DNA of 28,117 nucleotides from Hypsibius dujardini (lineage: Eukaryota; Tardigrada; Eutardigrada; Parachela; Hypsibiidae), in assembly GCA_001579985.1 (NCBI GenBank), contig LRSR01007874.1:1-28117 (forward strand). The letters run 5' to 3'. This document shows, in pieces, positions 9,860 through 20,600 of the stretch (positions are counted from its first letter, which is position 1; the number at the start of each line of letters is the position of its first letter). The notes under the pieces were generated by a model. It was not told the origin of the DNA. It worked only from the letters and a program-made list of their open reading frames with translations, and ran no database searches. Position numbers and translations under genes: made by a program.

Positions 9860-11297
9860 ACGAAAAGTCATTGCACGACGGGTTGCTTACTCTTCTCGGT
9901 TGAATCTGAGCCGAAAAGTATAACCTTTTACACTGATTATTTTTACACTTGGAATTCATTCATGCTATTTGCCTATGGACGTGGCCAAAAGATAGCGCCA
10001 ACCGAGTTACGCCATTTACCTCGGTAAGTGCGCACTGAACGAGCTAAATGGCTTGACTCGGTTAGCCTTTTTCGACCGCCTATCTACCCAGATAATCAAA
10101 ATTATGCTGGATGGCGGGGCCTATTTACTGGTGAGTAATCAAGGGTTCAGACCACCCACCTATCCTCCTTTAATTACGTAATATGTGAATGACGCCTTGC
10201 AATTTAAAACATAACTTGGATTTTTGACTGCCGAAGAAGCTGGCGGTCGACAGGCGGCACACAGTTCACAAATCTATAAACTGAGTGCATTAAGCGCTCT
10301 CCAGTTGACCGATTGTTTATTGGCCATTACAACTGAATTGCATTAATCACTAGCCTGAAAACTACAAAACGGCAAAAATTAAGTGGAAACAGCTCTCCAA
10401 AATCGGGCTCCAACAAAATCCCAACTTCGTAATTTAATCTTTATGTGTGGCGCACCTGTTTCGGCAGTTGAAATCATTTTGTTCTCACACACAGACCGAA
10501 TGAACCGATGCAGAGTGCAAGTGTAAACGAGCAACGCCCAATCAAAATTATTGGTTTTATGCCGTCTATTTGGGGAAGCATTGCAGTGACAATTCTGCGG
10601 CCATGCTAGAGAAGACGACGAGGTCTGCTGAACGAGAATATTTTTTTAGATGAGAAACTCTCTTGTTAGAAGATCTAAAAGGCGCTGTCAATGTTATCAT
10701 CGGTGATGTCGACTGATTGCTTCATTTGATTGTAATTGATCAGTCTTCAAACACTGGCAATAAACTAGTCAGTAAAGTGTCTTAAGCATTATTGTTTTAA
10801 CGTTTTTAAATTTACATAAAATATTCAATAAATTATACACCAGGAAAGATTATTTAAATAAAACGCCTATTTTATTTAAAAGAAAATTGGAATTAAGCGT
10901 TGAGGCACATTTTCAGCGTTTAAAATACGATTTTAAATACAATTTCCTAACAAATAAATTAAATTAAAAAACGCATATTTTAAATAAAAATGTGCATTTA
11001 AATATCGATTTCTATTTTTGCGACTTTAAATAAAATAAAAATATATTTATTTTAATTCAAACCCCGCCTTTTAAGCAGTTAAAATTAACTTTCAAATATA
11101 TTTAAACCACATTAGTTTTAGGGTAACTTTCACAACGCCCTCTATAACCCACTGCGGAGGCTAAACACTTTTTCCTTTGTGTAGACGAGTTGGATTACAC
11201 GAGAATCAAAAACATTTCACAGGAACCAGTGATTCACTTTCCAGAAAAACATATAAAATAATAAATAGGTCCACAACTTAAGAGTCTCATGACCCTT
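9860..11297. other. Intergenic region between the GPCR and esterase 1 (convergent 3' ends)
   Basis: Both flanking genes end toward this gap, so it should hold only 3' UTRs and terminators. I see no open frame or RNA gene. The part from about 10795 to 11110 is strongly AT-rich, with recurring TTTAAATAAAA words. A 27-bp imperfect hairpin is listed separately at 9997-10066. Confidence 0.5.
9997..10066. repeat. Imperfect inverted repeat (23/27 matched arms)
   Basis: Arms 9997-10023 and 10040-10066 are reverse complements at 23 of 27 positions, with a 16-bp loop. The arms contain CCGAGT and GCCATTTA blocks. It lies 140 bp after the GPCR stop codon, so it could be a 3' UTR hairpin or a worn foldback element. 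Confidence 0.55.
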
Positions 11298-11778
11298 TCA
11301 CATATGACCGCGGAAGTACTCAATAACATCATGCATCATCTCCCGGCCGACCTTCAGCTCCTCGAACGACCGGAACGTCCCGTGCGGCCCCGGGTAGACC
11401 TTTAAGCCGACCGGCACTCCGTCAAACTGCAGCCGATCCATGAAAGCCAGCGCGTCATCTTTCAGCACGTCGAACTGGCAGATCATCACCAGCGTCGGTG
11501 GGAGGCCCTTCAAGTTCGCCGCCATCAACGGGCACATGTACGGATTGAGGGCCTTCCTCTGGAACGCCAAGTAGTCCGTGGCGATGGCCTCGAAGATGGT
11601 CACATGATGCGCGTACCTAAAGATGGCGACAGCTAAAATGAGTCAAGTTATTTGATTGCTTTCGATCAGCTAAAATTGAGTTACCCGAATTTTTGGTTGA
11701 GTTTTCATCAGGGGAAAGCTCATGATCTTTTATTTATCTCACGCGTTCAGTATGAATCTAGCTTACAGGCAGACAGGC

Positions 11779-11823
<45 letters not shown>

Positions 11824-12585
11824 TACAAACATATAGGCAGGCAGGCAGGCAGACGTATAGACATGCATACACACACAGGGGTAGACAGATAGGTAACAGA
11901 CAGACAAACAGACAGACAAACAGAAATCTTTTAAGTTAGCTTTTTTACTCGTACCGCTTCAGCGCCTGCCAGCCGGGATTCTCCTGGAAGTCCTTAGAGA
12001 AGTGGTAGTTTTGCAGCATCCCTGCTGCAATCTTGGGCGGTTTTTCGCCTGCGTAAAGTGCTGCGAACATAGCCATCTGTTCCGCCTGGAGAAGCGGTAC
12101 CGTGCTTAAGTAAGAGTTAGTGCGGAAGTTCATAAACTGCGTGCATGGGTAGATTAGTAGTTGAGATTTCAGGGTTAAGCCGAGTGCCTCGTCGCGGATT
12201 TTCAGAGTCACACCGGCTGCGATGTTCCCGCCGGCGGAGTCGGCTAGGATGCTGATTCGAGCCGGATCGACGCCGAATTCCTCGGCGTGCTCGTAGAAGT
12301 ACCGGATGGCGTTATAACAGTCGTTGAATCCTGCGGGGAAAGGGTGCTCGGGTGACTTGCGGTAGTCGATGGTGAGGATGGCGGCGTTGAGCTTCTCGGT
12401 GAGCAGTCGGTGATGAGCTTCGTAGGTTTCTGTAATCAGCGCGCAAGATGTATATATCAAGATGTAGACAACCGCAGATAAGAAGAAAGAGAGGCATATA
12501 TATATTGGTTTGCAGATAGACAAACAGACAGACAGACAAACAAACAGACAGTCAGACAAAGGGACAAACATACAGACAGGCAGGC

Positions 12586-12646
<61 letters not shown>

Positions 12647-13320
12647 GCCCGCAGTTATATAAAGTATGATATCCAGACTTTCTTTAGACAAGGAGCGAGC
12701 TTACCAGAAGTCGAAAAGCACCAACCACCTCCATAAATATGAACGATCGCCGGTCTGCTGTCCGCCAGGTCATTCGAACTGGCCCGCAGGTTGTACAGAT
12801 TCTTCCGATACAACACAACGGAAACACCATCAAATTGCAGGTGTTCCACGAAAATGTTGGTGTTGGTTCGTTTTGGCTTCACATTCGGAGGATCGCGAAA
12901 TCTCCGATGCAAATCCCACGGTTTTCCCAGTCCCAATTTGACGCCAATTTTTGCCTAGAATAAGACCAAGCTCATCAAACCCTTTCGTGCTTCATTTCTT
13001 CAGTTTAGCACACACAAAAATCATTACATACGCACCAATAGACCAGCCCATTGATTTCGCGCATAGATCCGTCGGACCGCCCATCGGTCCTCCGGGTACA
13101 TGCCGTCCGGGACGGACGTCCAGAGGTACGACGCAGCGACACTTCCCGCCGCCAGGACGACTCCCGTGCCGATCACGACGCCGCGCATAAACCGATCCGA
13201 CTTGACGAAATTGACAGCCTCCTCGACGTACTCCTTCGCGGAGATAAAGTAGTCCGAGTCGCGCCATGAGGTGCTGCTCACTGCCGCTCGGGTCGGCCAG
13301 AAATCCTCCAGCGTGGGCAT
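11298..13320 (-). CDS. AADAC/HSL-family carboxylesterase 1, 4 exons
   Basis: On the minus strand, exons 13320-13036, 12954-12705, 12429-11949 and 11616-11298 join to 444 residues. A membrane anchor at about 47-66 precedes an alpha/beta-hydrolase domain, the type II layout of arylacetamide deacetylase and NCEH1, ER enzymes that hydrolyse acyl or acetyl esters. The oxyanion motif reads YGGGW (169-173) where HGGGW is usual. DYRKSPEHPFPA (200-211) is diagnostic. The nucleophile is S243 in ADSAGGN (family GDSAGGN), with D388 (QFDVLKDD) and H417 (GPHG) completing the triad. Exon phases are 0, 1 and 2. The first donor, TTG|GTGCGT, is weak but is the only one keeping frame. The introns are 81, 275 and 332 bp. 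It is a tandem paralogue of the next gene. The Tyr and Ala substitutions may alter activity. Confidence 0.9.
11767..11927 (-). repeat. (TCTG)n repeat in esterase 1 intron 3
   Basis: On the plus strand this is ACAG/CAGA, perfect at about 11770-11822 and then interrupted with GGCA, CATA and CAAA variants up to 11927. On the transcript strand it is TCTG-rich and begins about 21 nt after the donor of intron 3 (11948). The open frames through it are artefacts. Confidence 0.93.
12520..12647 (-). repeat. (TCTG)n repeat in esterase 1 intron 2
   Basis: A nearly perfect ACAG array (plus strand) runs from about 12584 to 12647, with decayed CAAA/CAGT variants down to about 12520. It is TCTG on the transcript strand and starts about 57 nt after the donor at 12704. 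An open frame that joins it to exon 3 is an artefact of the repeat lacking stops. Confidence 0.93.
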
Positions 13321-14007
13321 CTTTTTTGAAGGCTACGATGATTTTTTCTCCTAATTTCAAAATAAATAAATAAAATTTTCACCGCGTTGCCGTTAAATGA
13401 GATGGCCCATTTTGAGCTCGCCCCGTTGAGAACGACACAGGTGCGTGAGTGATGTGGTATTTTGATAGGGTCGATCGATAGAGCGCGCGAACGCCGAACG
13501 TAAAACCGGTTCTCATACTCACGGAATCCAAACCGCCGAGGGTTGTTATGTAAGAAGAATGGCTTTCAACAAATAATAAAACCGCCACGTACTTTCAACG
13601 GGACATTTTGTTGCTCAGTTATGGGGACCGGCTGTAGTGATGGCAAAAGTAAGGAGACTAACACAAAAACTGTACAAAAATTGAGTATTAAATTCAAGAA
13701 AAATTAAAGTAGTTGTTCTTCAGTTGTTCTTTTCCCAGTTAAAATAAATCTTTAGTGACATACAATATTTAGTTTAATTTTGAGAAACTAACAAAGCTAA
13801 AACTAAGAATTTGTGCCCAAAACTGTCACTTCAGATTTTTGCAAAAATAAAAATAAAAGCTGAAAAATTAACGTCTAAAACTGCCATTGCCATTCCTGCC
13901 ACCAATTTATACTAGAAGTGCAAAATGAAAAATGTATTTTATACATTTACTTTACAGTTCCAGAGAGCGGTTAAAAAGGCTTATAATTGGGTCAAATCTC
14001 CTCACAG
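13321..14007. other. Upstream region of esterase 1 (5' flank)
   Basis: This holds the presumed promoter and 5' UTR of esterase 1, whose ATG is at 13320 on the minus strand. No TATA box stands out at a persuasive distance. From 13620 the sequence is A-rich, with repeated ACTAAAA/AAAACTG words and no gene. The 3' end of esterase 2 lies beyond the MITE that follows. Confidence 0.4.
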
Positions 14008-14397
14008 TACGAGGTAAAACTTTTAAGTTGACGCACTGGCAAAATGGCTTTTAAGTTGACGCAGCGAGGGAAACAGGGGGCGCACATGTCGCAACTGATG
14101 CGATGTGTGTGCAAACGATCAAGTGGCGCTCCCTGCAGCCTTGAGTCCGACAGTTTTCAGAGCCAAATTTCTCCTTCTCCTTTCCAAGCACTCGTACGTA
14201 GTCTACAACCCGATTCCTACTTTTGAATGGGTAACATCTTGTTATCAGGGTTTCTTTTCGACGTTTTCAAATGTTTCAAATGTCAACTCTAAATCTAAAT
14301 CTATTGGCAGATCGTGAAACAGCAGGAGAAAATAAAAAGTGCGTCAACTTAAAAAGCGATTTCGCCAGTGCGTCAACTTAAAACGTTTTACCTCGCA
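14008..14397. mobile_element. TA-flanked MITE, copy 1
   Basis: The ends are inverted repeats: CGAGGTAAAAC then TTTTAAGTTGACGC, a short spacer containing ACTGGC, and a second TTTAAGTTGACGC, mirrored at the right end (14339-14395). Each terminal repeat of about 50 bp thus contains an internal direct duplication of AAGTTGACGC. The centre is about 280 bp and non-coding; the open frames across it are not genes. TA precedes the left end, and CA replaces TA at the right. A second copy lies at 25024-25434. No transposase is present, so the element is non-autonomous. A TA target site would suit the IS630/Tc1/mariner superfamily, but that is an inference. Confidence 0.88.
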
Positions 14398-14503
14398 CTT
14401 CAAATATCCCGCCCAAAAAGACCAGTTAGAGCAAGCAGCGTGCAGCAGAATCACAGCAAACAAACAAACAAATGAGGCAACAAAACAACAAAGTGAAACG
14501 AAA

Positions 14504-16746
14504 TCACAGGTGCTCTTTCAGGTACTTCACAAGATGGTCCATCATCATGGCGCCGCAGCGTGTCACTTGAAAGTTCCGAAAGCAGCCGTGATAGCCGGGC
14601 ACGCTGACGGTCGTGACGGTCACCCCATCAGCCCTCAACCGATCGGCATAGGCCAATCCGTCATCCCTTAGGATGTCGTAATCACACAGGAGAATCAAGG
14701 CCCTGGGAAGAGCCTTCATGGTCCGTGCCATCAACGGACACAGGTACGGGTCCTTGATACGGTCCCGGAGTTTGGCCAGGGCCGTGGGGGACGCCAGGGA
14801 TTTCGACTCGGAATGCGCGATCGAATCGTACTTTTGTAGGGCGAGGAAGCCGGGATGGCGGTAGAGCTCCTCGGCGATGTGGTCGCCGTCGAGAAGGGCT
14901 TCGCACAGGGCCACGTCTTCGCCCATGTATTGCAGGCCGCACCAGACGCCGTCTTCGCGGGTCAGCAACGGGTACACCTGGAGGTGGGAGGTGAGGCGCG
15001 AGCTGAGAAACTGCACCGATGGGTAGATGAGCACTTGGTTCTTGAGGAACTTCTGACCCTCGTCGCGGAGCTTGAGTGCGACGGCGGCGCTGAGGTTGCC
15101 GCCGGCACTGTCCCCGCAGATGCTGATGCGGGATGGCTCGACACCGAGACTCGCGGCGTGGCTGTGGATGAACTTGGTCGCGGTGAGGCAGTCGTGGAAT
15201 CCCGCCGGGTAAGGGTGCTCGGGAGCCTTGCGGTAATCCACGGCTGCGACGACGGCTTCGAGGTGCGTCAGAAGGTGTCGATGGTGAGCGTCACGCTCTT
15301 CTGCCACAATAAAAAAGATGAGAAATTAATTATTCCGCGAGGGTAAGGAAAACAGGCTTAATTCGGGAGTACTTGGAAAACGTAAAGTCACGAGAAGGGA
15401 TTTCCATGAAACAACCAGCGAAAGGTCCAACTTTCTCACAAGTCATGTCTCGTAATAACAAAACAGGGATTTCGATAATATACTGCGCCTTTTAAAAAAA
15501 ATCATATAATCTATTATAGCTGAGCAAATGATTTAGCCAGACTAATGTCCAGAGGTGAATACACGATTGTGCTGAAGATTGATTGATTCATTCATTCATT
15601 CATTCATTGGTTGATTGTGTGATTGGTTGATTGTTTGATTGGTTGATTGATTGAGTGATTGGTTGATTGATTGGTTGATTAATTGGTTGGTTGGTTGGTT
15701 GGTTGGTTGGTTGGCTGATTGGTTGATTGATTGATTGATTACGTGATAAAAACGAGAAAGGCAAAATTATCTTTGCGGGGAAAAGAACAAACCTGCGCAA
15801 GTGTAGACCCAGCCGCCACCATGCAAATAGATGATGCACGGCTTCCGCGGTCCATCCGGCTCGTCTTCCGCCGTGACCCACGCCAGGCGGCGGTAGACAA
15901 TGATCCTCACGCCGTCGGCGTCCAGAACTTCGGTGAAAATATCCGCCTTCGGGGTTCGCACACACAACACACAGCTCTCCAAGTAGTAAAGCCGACGGAG
16001 TATTGCAATTTCTGAGCCGATTCGCAACCGCGATCCCCAACGCGCCTGTAGGAACGGAAACAACAGCAACATTATTTACATCGAAAGGAGCAAGCCTTGA
16101 TTAGTCGATTGTAGTAAGCGCGTAGTTGAAATGTGAGTCATACGTTGATTGATGAATTGACTTGATCACACTTTACTGCGCAAACAAGCCATTGATTGAT
16201 GACATAATGCCATTGATACTGCCTGCTTTTCATGCAATGAAAAAGAATAGTTTTACGCGACCATTCATGATCGAATCGAGCAATAAAAATAAATAACGTA
16301 ATATGAATCTTTTTTGGTTCAATTGGGAAGTCTTGCTTTCTAAAGCGCACAGCAAATGCAACTACACGATTCTGCACTGAGACATTCGTTGATTGATGAA
16401 TTGAATGACTGACATCATTGATCGATTGATTGATTGAATTGATTGATGAATTGAATGACTGACATCATTGATTGATTGATTGATTGATTGGTTGGTTGGT
16501 TGGTTGGTTGATTGATTGATTGGCGTGGAACACTTCCTCTATTTTTCGTACAATGAAAGACAGCAATTTGCTCTCGGCCGTCAAAAACCGAATCCTCCAT
16601 GCATCTCCCTTCGGAAAGTGGTACTCATATGGCCATCGCAGATAGAGAACAGCCAGTCCGATCCCGGACGCAGCAGCGAGACAAAGTGCGCGGAGACTCA
16701 AAAGCGACGCTCCGTGTGGTGCAGGAGGACGGTTGCTTGCAAACAT
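14504..16746 (-). CDS. AADAC/HSL-family carboxylesterase 2, 3 exons
   Basis: On the minus strand, exons 16746-16534, 16045-15793 and 15300-14504 join to 420 residues. A membrane anchor (about 19-37) is followed by the alpha/beta-hydrolase domain. All catalytic motifs are canonical: HGGGW (146-150), DYRKAPEHPYPA (177-188), GDSAGGN with S220, D364 in CDYDILRDD and H393 in PGYHG. It should act as an ER-membrane esterase with a lumenal active site, as AADAC does; the substrate is not predictable. Intron 1 (phase 0) and intron 2 (phase 1, just after HGGGW) match esterase 1, but the third intron of esterase 1 is absent. The exon 1 donor is uncertain: GAA|GTGTTC at 16533 or ATT|GTACGA at 16551, both in frame, giving 420 or 414 residues. 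The GC-rich last exon creates long antisense shadow frames. Confidence 0.92.
15572..15740 (-). repeat. TTGATTGG/ATTC repeat in esterase 2 intron 2
   Basis: On the plus strand, ATTC units (about 15586-15605) give way to TTGATTGG, GGTT and GATT variants up to 15740. It lies in intron 2, and its near edge is about 52 nt after the donor at 15792. Confidence 0.92.
16388..16523 (-). repeat. ATTG/GGTT repeat in esterase 2 intron 1, with a 33-bp duplication
   Basis: GATT and GGTT tetranucleotides fill 16473-16523, starting about 10 nt after the presumed donor. At the far side, a 33-bp segment is perfectly repeated at 16390-16422 and 16440-16472 (offset 50 bp). A related TGATTGATGAATTGA word is also present at about 16144. 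Confidence 0.9.
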
Positions 16747-17035
16747 TGCTGATAATCCAAAGCACAGGCTATTTATTTTCTAGAGATTCCAGGTGAAATA
16801 ACATACGGAGGCGGCGAGCAGAAAAAGGTGAGCGAAACGTGAGGAAAAGTAAACAGCTGATGCAATGACGAGTCACGGACTCACGGTACACGCAGAATAC
16901 AACTGGAATGGAAGTATTTTTGCAGCATAATTCCTATTCCTACACATTCCAATTCCCCTGAGTCAGGCCCTAGCAAGACAGACTGACTGACAAACAGACA
17001 GACAGACAGACAGATAGACATGCAAACAGATATGC

Positions 17036-17084
<49 letters not shown>

Positions 17085-17685
17085 GCCAAGACAGACAAGC
17101 AAATAGTCTTCTTTTGCGTTGTGTTATGTTCGGAGGACATCTGATTTCTGGCAGTTTAGGCTAGCGGAGAGTGAGGAGCGCTTTGGCTGGAATTCTACGG
17201 CAATGATGACCAGGACTTAATCGGTAGGCAACACTGAGACAGAAATTGCGGCGACCACCGACTTGTTAAGGTAGCAGTACCAACGTACGTATTGCGAGAT
17301 TGTTTTGCTCTTTAGTACTGATTTCGCGGTTCCCACGCCCCCACTTTGTTTTCTGTTGCAACAGCCCCACTATACCTGTATCTGATCGGGCAACACCCAC
17401 ATCGTGTGTGAACAATGGTAGCGTCTATGCCGGCGTTCAGTCGGTACCCTTGGTTGGATCAACAGAAAGGTTGCAATATTTTTTATAGTCATTCATGGCA
17501 GGCTTCATTCCATTAACCTGTAGAACCCACACAAAGCTGCTAAGAAAACTTTACCGGTTCCTGTATCTGGCAGTTAAGTGACAAGTCACTTCACCTGAAC
17601 ATCGGAGTTGACCACAGTTGATTACGGGAGACATTTTAAAAGTCCCTTCAAATTTGTTGCTAAATTACAGTAAAAAGGTGTAAAA
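16747..17685. other. Divergent intergenic region between esterase 2 and SLC26
   Basis: The esterase 2 start codon (minus) and the SLC26 start codon (plus) face away from each other across 939 bp, so promoters for both should lie here. I could not identify a convincing TATA box or initiator. It contains an ACAG microsatellite (about 16979-17093) and otherwise unique-looking sequence with only short open frames. Confidence 0.45.
16979..17093. repeat. (ACAG)n microsatellite in the divergent promoter region
   Basis: ACAG/CAGA units with interruptions (GATA, ATGC) run from 16979 to about 17035, then form a perfect array to about 17088. It is the same motif family as the intronic repeats but lies between genes, about 235-345 bp upstream of the esterase 2 ATG. 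Confidence 0.93.
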
Positions 17686-20600
17686 ATGAATCGAGGATTT
17701 ATGGTTCCGGGCCGGAGTAAGCGCACTAGGAAGTACAGTGTGGGTGCGACGTACGACCACCCGGATGCGAAGCCTCCGTCCGGACACATCAAGACCATTC
17801 GGACGACCATGTTGGTCGATGAAGAGAATAACGACTATTCTCGGCAAAGTTCTCCAGGTAAAAAGGTCAAAACGAATCAATTTGCGATTTAATTATTCAT
17901 CATCTCAAATTGATTGCCAATTTCGAGACCATCTCAAACTGGTTGCCAATTTCGAGACCATCTCAAATTGGTTGCCAATTTCGAGACCATCTCAAACTGG
18001 TTGCCAATTTCGAGACGTCTTACTAAATTTTGTTTAAACCAAATTGACAAATCAAGAATACACGAAGTAGAAAATTGATTTTGAATTTAGATTATTTAGC
18101 GACCCAGTGATCATCTAAATATATTCCCCATGACACTATTAAAGTGATGAGCCTGTTGTATGTGTGATGGAACTGCAAGTCATCCCATTCCTTCCAGAAT
18201 GTTCTACCACTTTCTGATTGAATTAGCTGATTCGCTTTCACGAAGAAATTTCCGATAATTATCATTTTGTTTGACTCAGTTGTCTGTAGTAAGTAGTAAG
18301 TAGTTAGTAACTAATAAGTAAATAGTTAGTAACTGACAACTGAAGTAACTGACATCTCAGGCAAAAACTCGGTAGTAAATTGGCGAGAAAAATGATAGGC
18401 ATGATGTCCTCTGACACTCGCTGGAACTATTTACGAATAAGACCAATATGAATAAAGCTGAGAATGAGCATTGCAAAATCGGGTATCATGCATTTTTTCC
18501 CGTTTCACATTTCCGCTAATCAATTGCAGAGTTAACATTCAAAAGAATGCACATTTGAAGGGCTGTTTTTTAGCTTTAATAAGTCTGATTTATATATATA
18601 TATATATTAAAAAAACATATTAATATATATAATGTATTATTTATATTAAATATTAAAATAAACATATTAATATGTATAATATATTATTTATATTATGTAT
18701 TAAAACAAACACGTTAATAAACATAATATATTATTTAATATGTATTATATTATGTATTATGTATCATATTATGTAATGTGTATTATGCATTATGTATTAT
18801 GTATTATATTATGTATTATGTATTATGTATTATATTACGTATTATGTATTATGTATTATATTATGTATTATGTATTATGCATTATATTATATATACATTA
18901 GCGCATTGCAGTTAGCAGCAGTTCCGCATTGTCCAAGGCAGCGTTCGTCATTGGGGCGGATGAGGAGGACCTTGCATTTGCCCATGGTGGCGAACCGCCT
19001 CCTCCGCAAGAACCGTCGCCGTCACCTCAACCGGACACGCTGCCGGGCAGTCCGCCGCCGGCGCCATGGGCTCTCCCCGTCTACATCAACGCAGGAGATC
19101 TCTTCCACCTCACGGACGCATCACAAGTAACTACGTTAGTTTCACCCTTTAATTGTGATTTCCCTATTGCCATATAATATTGCAGCGTACAGGAATTGCA
19201 AAGGATTGTTCTCTTACGGATGTAGGAATATTCTGTATAAGCGGATTTACGGGTTGAATAAAACCCCCAAGGACTGCCTCATTTCCCTGTTCCCGCAATT
19301 TTTCCGGTTGAAAAACTACAAGGCCCAGTGGATGCTGCAGGACTTTTTTGCCGGCCTGATTGTAGCCATGATCCATTTCACCCAAGGTATTTACATAATT
19401 GCATATGCTCCCCCTTTCGTTTGCTGTCAATCTCAGCATCTCGGCTGTTGCAATAAATTTGGGTGCAAAGTGGGCAAGACACCAGAGAACTGTTAAATGG
19501 ATTATGCTAAATCAGAAAAGTATATTTCTTTCTACGTTTATTTCAAGTTCGGGAATTGGTGATATCTACCACCATACCGTGCCGAATAACGAATTTCTGG
19601 CAGGATTGTTTTAGTCTTTGACTGAATATGCCACGGAAAAGATCCACACATAGCCTTATACCGAAATATCATTTTCATCCAAGAAATGCAATTGTAATGA
19701 TAATTATATGTCATTTGGCAGGGATGACAAAATTAAACTGCATTTAATAAACCAAATTCAAGCTAAAAATGTTAGCGACTTATTTTTAGGCTTAAGTTTC
19801 TTGAGATTCTGAAAAACATTGAACTCGAAGTTATGTTATATAAAACTTTAACTAGTAAAACCAAAAATGATTAAAAGTGGTCAAATAAGTGGTCAAGAGT
19901 GGCTAAAGAAAAACCAAAAATTTTAATCGCTAAAATAAACAAAACTAAAAAATCCTCAGTTACTAACTTGCACTGTGGTTGATTAAAAAATCTAATTAGT
20001 CAATTAGTTTTCGTTTTCGCCATCTCTATCTCTTCAGTCTTTGCGTCCTCCATGACGGCCAGCATGAAACCCCACCGCGGTCTACCGCTGCTCATTTTCC
20101 CCGGATTCGTGTACGCCTTCATGACGACCTCACCGCACAACTCCCTGGGTGGTATGCCCATTACCGCGGCAGCACTCAGCATATCCAACATTAACGTGGA
20201 GCAGGAGTACTATCCCGGTGGATATTTCCGCAACGAGAGTCGCATGCTCACATCGGACGAGACCCTGTACATACATATGCGTATCTCCACAGGAATATCA
20301 TTCGTTTCCGGCATGATTCTGGTAGGAATGAACGTCACACGTGACCGGTCATAGATACAGACACAGACACAGACAAAGGCACAGGCACAGACACAGACAC
20401 AGACACAGACATAGACACAGACACAGGCACAGACACAGACACACTGGCACAGACACAGACACAGAAACAGACACAGACACAGACACAGACATGTACAAAG
20501 CTATCTATATATACTGTATATCTTGTAGATTATTTTCGGGATTCTCAAACTGGGCTTTCTCTCAGCTGTATTATCGCCTACAGTAACTGAACCATTTACC

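Noticed and set aside
11945-12691. Single 248-codon frame beginning with a Cys-Leu-Ser-Val repeat
   Set aside because: The N-terminal part is the TCTG intron read as protein. Only 12429-11949 is exon.
12992-13360. 122-codon minus-strand frame overlapping esterase 1 exon 1
   Set aside because: It lies in a different phase from the exon that joins in frame to the hydrolase domain and encodes the membrane anchor.
14855-15346. 163-codon plus-strand open frame
   Set aside because: It is antisense to exon 3 of esterase 2, which has full catalytic motifs. It is a shadow of GC-rich coding sequence.
14504-16746. C-terminal KEHL of esterase 2 as an ER-retrieval (KDEL-like) signal
   Set aside because: AADAC-type proteins commonly end in a similar K-E-x-L tail and are held by the N-terminal anchor. 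KEHL is not a canonical retrieval motif.
20341-20586. RH/TD-repeat protein
   Set aside because: CACAGA intronic repeat plus SLC26 exon 5 in the wrong frame.
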